DNA of 64,000 nucleotides from Roseomonas nitratireducens (GTDB taxonomy: Bacteria; Pseudomonadota; Alphaproteobacteria; Acetobacterales; Acetobacteraceae), in contig NZ_JAGIYZ010000015.1 in assembly GCF_017813355.1 (NCBI RefSeq), positions 1 to 64,000 on the forward strand, in the 5' to 3' direction. The notes beneath the pieces were generated by a model, which ran no database searches, had not been told where the DNA came from, and saw nothing but the letters and a program-made list of their open reading frames with translations. The position numbers and the translations under genes are program-made. This document shows positions 61,258 to 64,000 of the stretch, in pieces (the stretch's first letter is position 1; each line of letters opens with the position of its first letter).

Positions 61258-62405
61258 GCCTTTTCCTCCTCGCACGCACGGAGCAGGTGCTGGTGCTCGC
61301 CCAGGCGCGGCGCCGGCCCGGCGGGGGCGGGGCGCCGGCCATCGAAGGAGATCGGCAGGCCGACCGTGCTCGGCCCACCGCCCGGCAGGGCGGAGACGAT
61401 CCCGAGCGCGGCGGTCTGCGGGTCCGCCAGCGCCTGCGCCACGTCCTGCACGGGCCCGCATGGAATGCCGGCTTCACGGAGCGCGGCGGAGAGTTCGGCG
61501 AGCGTCCGCCGCGCCATCGCGCCCGCCAGCAGCGGGATCAGCGCGTCGCGGTTCTCGACCCGCGCGCCATTGGTCGCGAAGCGCGCATCCTCCGCGAGGC
61601 CGGCGAGGTCCAGCACGCGGCACAGCCGGCCGAACAGCAGGTCGTTGCCCGCGGCGACCAGCAGCGTGCCGTCGGCGGCGGCGAAGGTCTGGTATGGCAC
61701 GATGTTCGACACGCCTGATCCGTAGCGCTGCGGCGCGGGGCCGCCGGCGAGCAGGTCGGCGACCGGCACCGTCATCCAGGCCAGCGCGGTTTCGTACAAC
61801 GACACATCCACCACGCCGCCGCGCCCATCCCTTTCGCGCCGCAGCAGCGCCGAGACGATGCCGAGCGCGGCCCAGACGCCGGTGCCGAGGTCGTTCAGCG
61901 CCACAGGCACGCGCGCGGGCGGCGCGCCGGGATGGCCGTTCATGTCCATCAGGCCGGAGGCCGCCTGGATCAGCGGGTCGTAGCCCGGCTCCTCCCGCCG
62001 CGGCCCGACGCGGCCGAAGGCGCCGATGTTGCACATGATCAGCGACGGCTTCGCCGCGATCAGCTGCTCCGCGCCCAGCCCGGCCGCTTCCAGCGTGCCG
62101 ACCTTGAGGTTCTGCAGCACGACATCCGCGCGGTCGAGGATGAGTTGCCGCAGCGCCGCGGCCGTGGCCGGGTCCCGCAGTTCCGCGACGACGCCGAGCT
62201 TGCCGCGGTTGACCGCGTGGAACAGCGCCGCGGCCCCATCCACGAAGGGCGGGCCCCAGCCGCGCGCATGGTCGCCCTTCCCGGCCGCCTCGACCTTGAG
62301 GACGGTCGCGCCGAGATCGGCCAGGATGGCGCCGGCGAAGGGGCCGGCCAGGCTGTGGCCGATCTCGACCACGAAGCGCCCGGCGAGCGGCAGCGCGTCA
62401 GACAT
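61254..62405 (-). CDS. CaiB/BaiF-type (class III) CoA-transferase
   Basis: 383 residues. Transfers CoA between carboxylates by aspartyl-CoA anhydride. RFVVEIGHSLAGPFAGAILADLGATVLKVEAAGKGDHARGWGPPFVDG opens. The catalytic Asp lies in EPGYDPLIQAASGLMDMNG, and GVVDVSLYETALAWM follows. Starts inside the end of hyuB-2 (8-bp overlap) and ends in the ECH start. Confidence 0.93.
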   Translation of the reverse strand: MSDALPLAGRFVVEIGHSLAGPFAGAILADLGATVLKVEAAGKGDHARGWGPPFVDGAAALFHAVNRGKLGVVAELRDPATAAALRQLILDRADVVLQNLKVGTLEAAGLGAEQLIAAKPSLIMCNIGAFGRVGPRREEPGYDPLIQAASGLMDMNGHPGAPPARVPVALNDLGTGVWAALGIVSALLRRERDGRGGVVDVSLYETALAWMTVPVADLLAGGPAPQRYGSGVSNIVPYQTFAAADGTLLVAAGNDLLFGRLCRVLDLAGLAEDARFATNGARVENRDALIPLLAGAMARRTLAELSAALREAGIPCGPVQDVAQALADPQTAALGIVSALPGGGPSTVGLPISFDGRRPAPAGPAPRLGEHQHLLRACEEEKA

Positions 62406-64000
62406 CGGCGGCCTCCACGCACAGCGCCGCGGCGTCCTGCGGCGTCAGGCCGTAGTCCCGCGTCAGGGCTTCGGGCGTGACGTAGCCATCCTTCAGATCG
62501 TCCAGCAATCGCGCGCGGTCGCGCCGGCGCGGATCGCCGTAGCCGCCGGCGCCCGCCGGCTGCAGCAGCACCACGTCGCCCGCATGGACGATTTCGTGGC
62601 TGCCCTTGGCGGGCACATGCGTCACGGCCTCACCGCGGCGCACCTCGCAGACGAAGGTGGAGCCCGCCGCGCCGCCGAACTGGCCGAGCGGCGGATGGAT
62701 GCCGCGCTCCCCGCAGGCGGTGAAGGTCGCTTCGCCGTAGCCCACGCGATAGACGCGGCGGGAGGTGAGCCCGCCCCGCCATTCGCCCGCGCCGCCGGTA
62801 TCGGGCACCAGGGACCATTCCTCGACCGTCAGCGGCGAGGTCTGCTCGATGATCTCGACCGAGGTGCTGCCAGCATTGCCGACGTAGACGCGCACGCCGT
62901 TGACGCCGTCCTTCGTCGCGCGCGCGCCCATGCCGCCGGCATGCGGGTCGATGACGCCGACATAGCGCCGACCGGTCGCCGCCACCCGCGCCTCGTCCGG
63001 GTCCATGCCGCCGAACAGGCCGGAGAAGGCGCCGCAATTGCTCTGGCCGACGACGCGGTCCGGCATGGCCGGGGCAAGCGCCTTGAGCAGCAGGTCGATG
63101 ATGCGTGGCGACGTCTCGGTGTTCCCCGCCACCACCGGCGCGGGGAAGCTGCAATTCACCACGCTGCCCTCTGGGGCCGCGATCGTGACCGGCCGGTAAC
63201 AGCCCTGGTTGATCGGGATGGTGACGTCGGTGATGGCCTTCACCGTGAACCAGGTGCTGTTGCAGGTGACGGACAGCGGGCAGTTGATGCCGCCGCGCGT
63301 CTGCGCGCCCGTGCCGGCATAGTCGAAATGGATGGATTCACCGGCCTTGGTCACCTTCACGCGCAGCGGGATCGGCGCTGTGGGCCAGCCCGGCGGGCCG
63401 GAGACGGGCTCGAGCTCGTCCTCGGCCTCATAGGTGCCGTCGGGGATGGCGCGGATCGCCTCCCGCATCAGGCGTTCGGAATGGTCCAGGGCGCGGCGCA
63501 TGGCCTCGGCGAGCGCGGCGGGGCCATGGCGGCGCGCGATCGCCGCGATGCGGCGGTCCCCCACCACGCAGCCGGCGTATTGCGACTGGACATCGAGCAG
63601 CCGCACCGCGGGGTCCCGCGTGTTCTGCAGGATGATCGTCATCAGATCCTCGACCGGCCGGTCGTCGCGATAGAGCAGCACGGGCGGGATGCGGATGCCC
63701 TCGGCGAAGACGTCCCAGGTCTGGGTGGTGTAGGAGCCCGGCAGCTGCCCGCCGATGTCGCTCCAATGCCCGCGGGTCATGACGAAGGCGACGATCGCGC
63801 CATCGACGAAGACCGGGCGCGTGAACTGCACGTCCGGCTGGTGGTTGCCGCCGCCGAGATAGACGTCGTTGCTGACGATGACGTCGCCCGGGCGCAGGCG
63901 GTCTCGGCCGATCGCCTCGACCGAGGCGCGCGTCGAGATCACCGCGGAACCAAGCATGGTCGGGATGTCGTTGCCCTGCGCGACGAGCTGCATCTCCGCG
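62398..64000 (-). CDS. hyuB: Second hydantoinase B/oxoprolinase family subunit (partial)
   Basis: Runs off the right edge; 534 codons are visible and only the first about 50 residues of a HyuB are missing. QLVAQGNDIPTMLGSAVISTRASVEAIG and FVMTRGHWSDIGGQLPGSYTT, GAAGSTFVCEV, VVLLQPAGAGGYGDPRRRDRARLLDDLKDGYVTPEAL are HyuB marks. Differs clearly from the copy at 44328. Grouped with CoA-transferase, ECH and TctC-type genes, so may act on a different substrate class such as acetophenone or acetone-like carboxylation relatives. No HyuA is visible beside it; it may lie further right. Confidence 0.92.
   Translation of the reverse strand, partial: AEMQLVAQGNDIPTMLGSAVISTRASVEAIGRDRLRPGDVIVSNDVYLGGGNHQPDVQFTRPVFVDGAIVAFVMTRGHWSDIGGQLPGSYTTQTWDVFAEGIRIPPVLLYRDDRPVEDLMTIILQNTRDPAVRLLDVQSQYAGCVVGDRRIAAIARRHGPAALAEAMRRALDHSERLMREAIRAIPDGTYEAEDELEPVSGPPGWPTAPIPLRVKVTKAGESIHFDYAGTGAQTRGGINCPLSVTCNSTWFTVKAITDVTIPINQGCYRPVTIAAPEGSVVNCSFPAPVVAGNTETSPRIIDLLLKALAPAMPDRVVGQSNCGAFSGLFGGMDPDEARVAATGRRYVGVIDPHAGGMGARATKDGVNGVRVYVGNAGSTSVEIIEQTSPLTVEEWSLVPDTGGAGEWRGGLTSRRVYRVGYGEATFTACGERGIHPPLGQFGGAAGSTFVCEVRRGEAVTHVPAKGSHEIVHAGDVVLLQPAGAGGYGDPRRRDRARLLDDLKDGYVTPEALTRDYGLTPQDAAALCVEAADV

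Overview
The window looks like chromosomal DNA of a high-GC alphaproteobacterium, most likely Acetobacteraceae/Rhodospirillales and perhaps Roseomonas-like. This is inferred from very high GC, the order rne - amidase - PBP1A - prfB, GAAC/GTTC-N7 LexA boxes, and the many periplasmic solute-binding proteins. No rRNA, tRNA, CRISPR array, insertion sequence or prophage was seen. Genes are dense, with many ATGA/GTGA stop-start overlaps.

Layout. 1-5595 (minus): a partial tonB, a CDF metal exporter, cobalamin-dependent methionine synthase metH and an ArsR-type regulator fused to a methyltransferase. An 18-bp palindrome covers the regulator's start region and faces a small CobW-like gene that has lost its P-loop. 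5969-9991 (minus): GNAT, amidase, phytase-like esterase, GNAT. 10084-15063 (plus): ferredoxin-NADP reductase, whose 3' end is triplicated as 20-bp units, then a TRAP transporter and a hydratase-like protein lacking its metal ligands. 15064-15410 holds two related hairpin repeats. 15411-23874: RNase E (minus, with a long predicted 5' leader), then amidase, PBP1A and prfB (plus). prfB carries the programmed +1 frameshift.

23875-30414: a sulfotransferase gene divergent from three overlapping genes, namely a double glycosyltransferase, an unknown 193-residue protein and a glycosyltransferase with a C-terminal beta-rich half. This is probably a surface-glycan locus. 30459-37772: propionyl-CoA synthetase, DEDDh exonuclease, a secreted beta-helix/RTX protein, an MHS transporter and an LprI-like protein. 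37933-41687: a small unknown gene, the DJ-1 / TIGR04282 / TIGR04283 operon and, divergently, a PA0069-type radical SAM gene whose promoter is flanked by two perfect LexA boxes.

41699-64000 (all minus): moaB, then a catabolic super-cluster. From 3' to 5' of transcription it holds hyuA-hyuB with a complete dipeptide-type ABC transporter; an NtaA-type flavin monooxygenase; an orphan TctC-type binding protein; a leuB/leuD/leuC-like set with an iron-type alcohol dehydrogenase and a LacI regulator; and a second TctC protein with enoyl-CoA hydratase, CoA-transferase and a second (partial) hyuB. These look like stacked uptake-and-degradation modules for organic acids, amides or cyclic imides. Substrates cannot be read from sequence.

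The most interesting points are the double SOS box, the methionine regulator divergon with the P-loop-less CobW-like protein, the chained mini-ORFs after fpr, the structured rne leader, the pseudo-hydratase in the TRAP operon, the glycan locus, and the divergent LeuCD-like enzymes.
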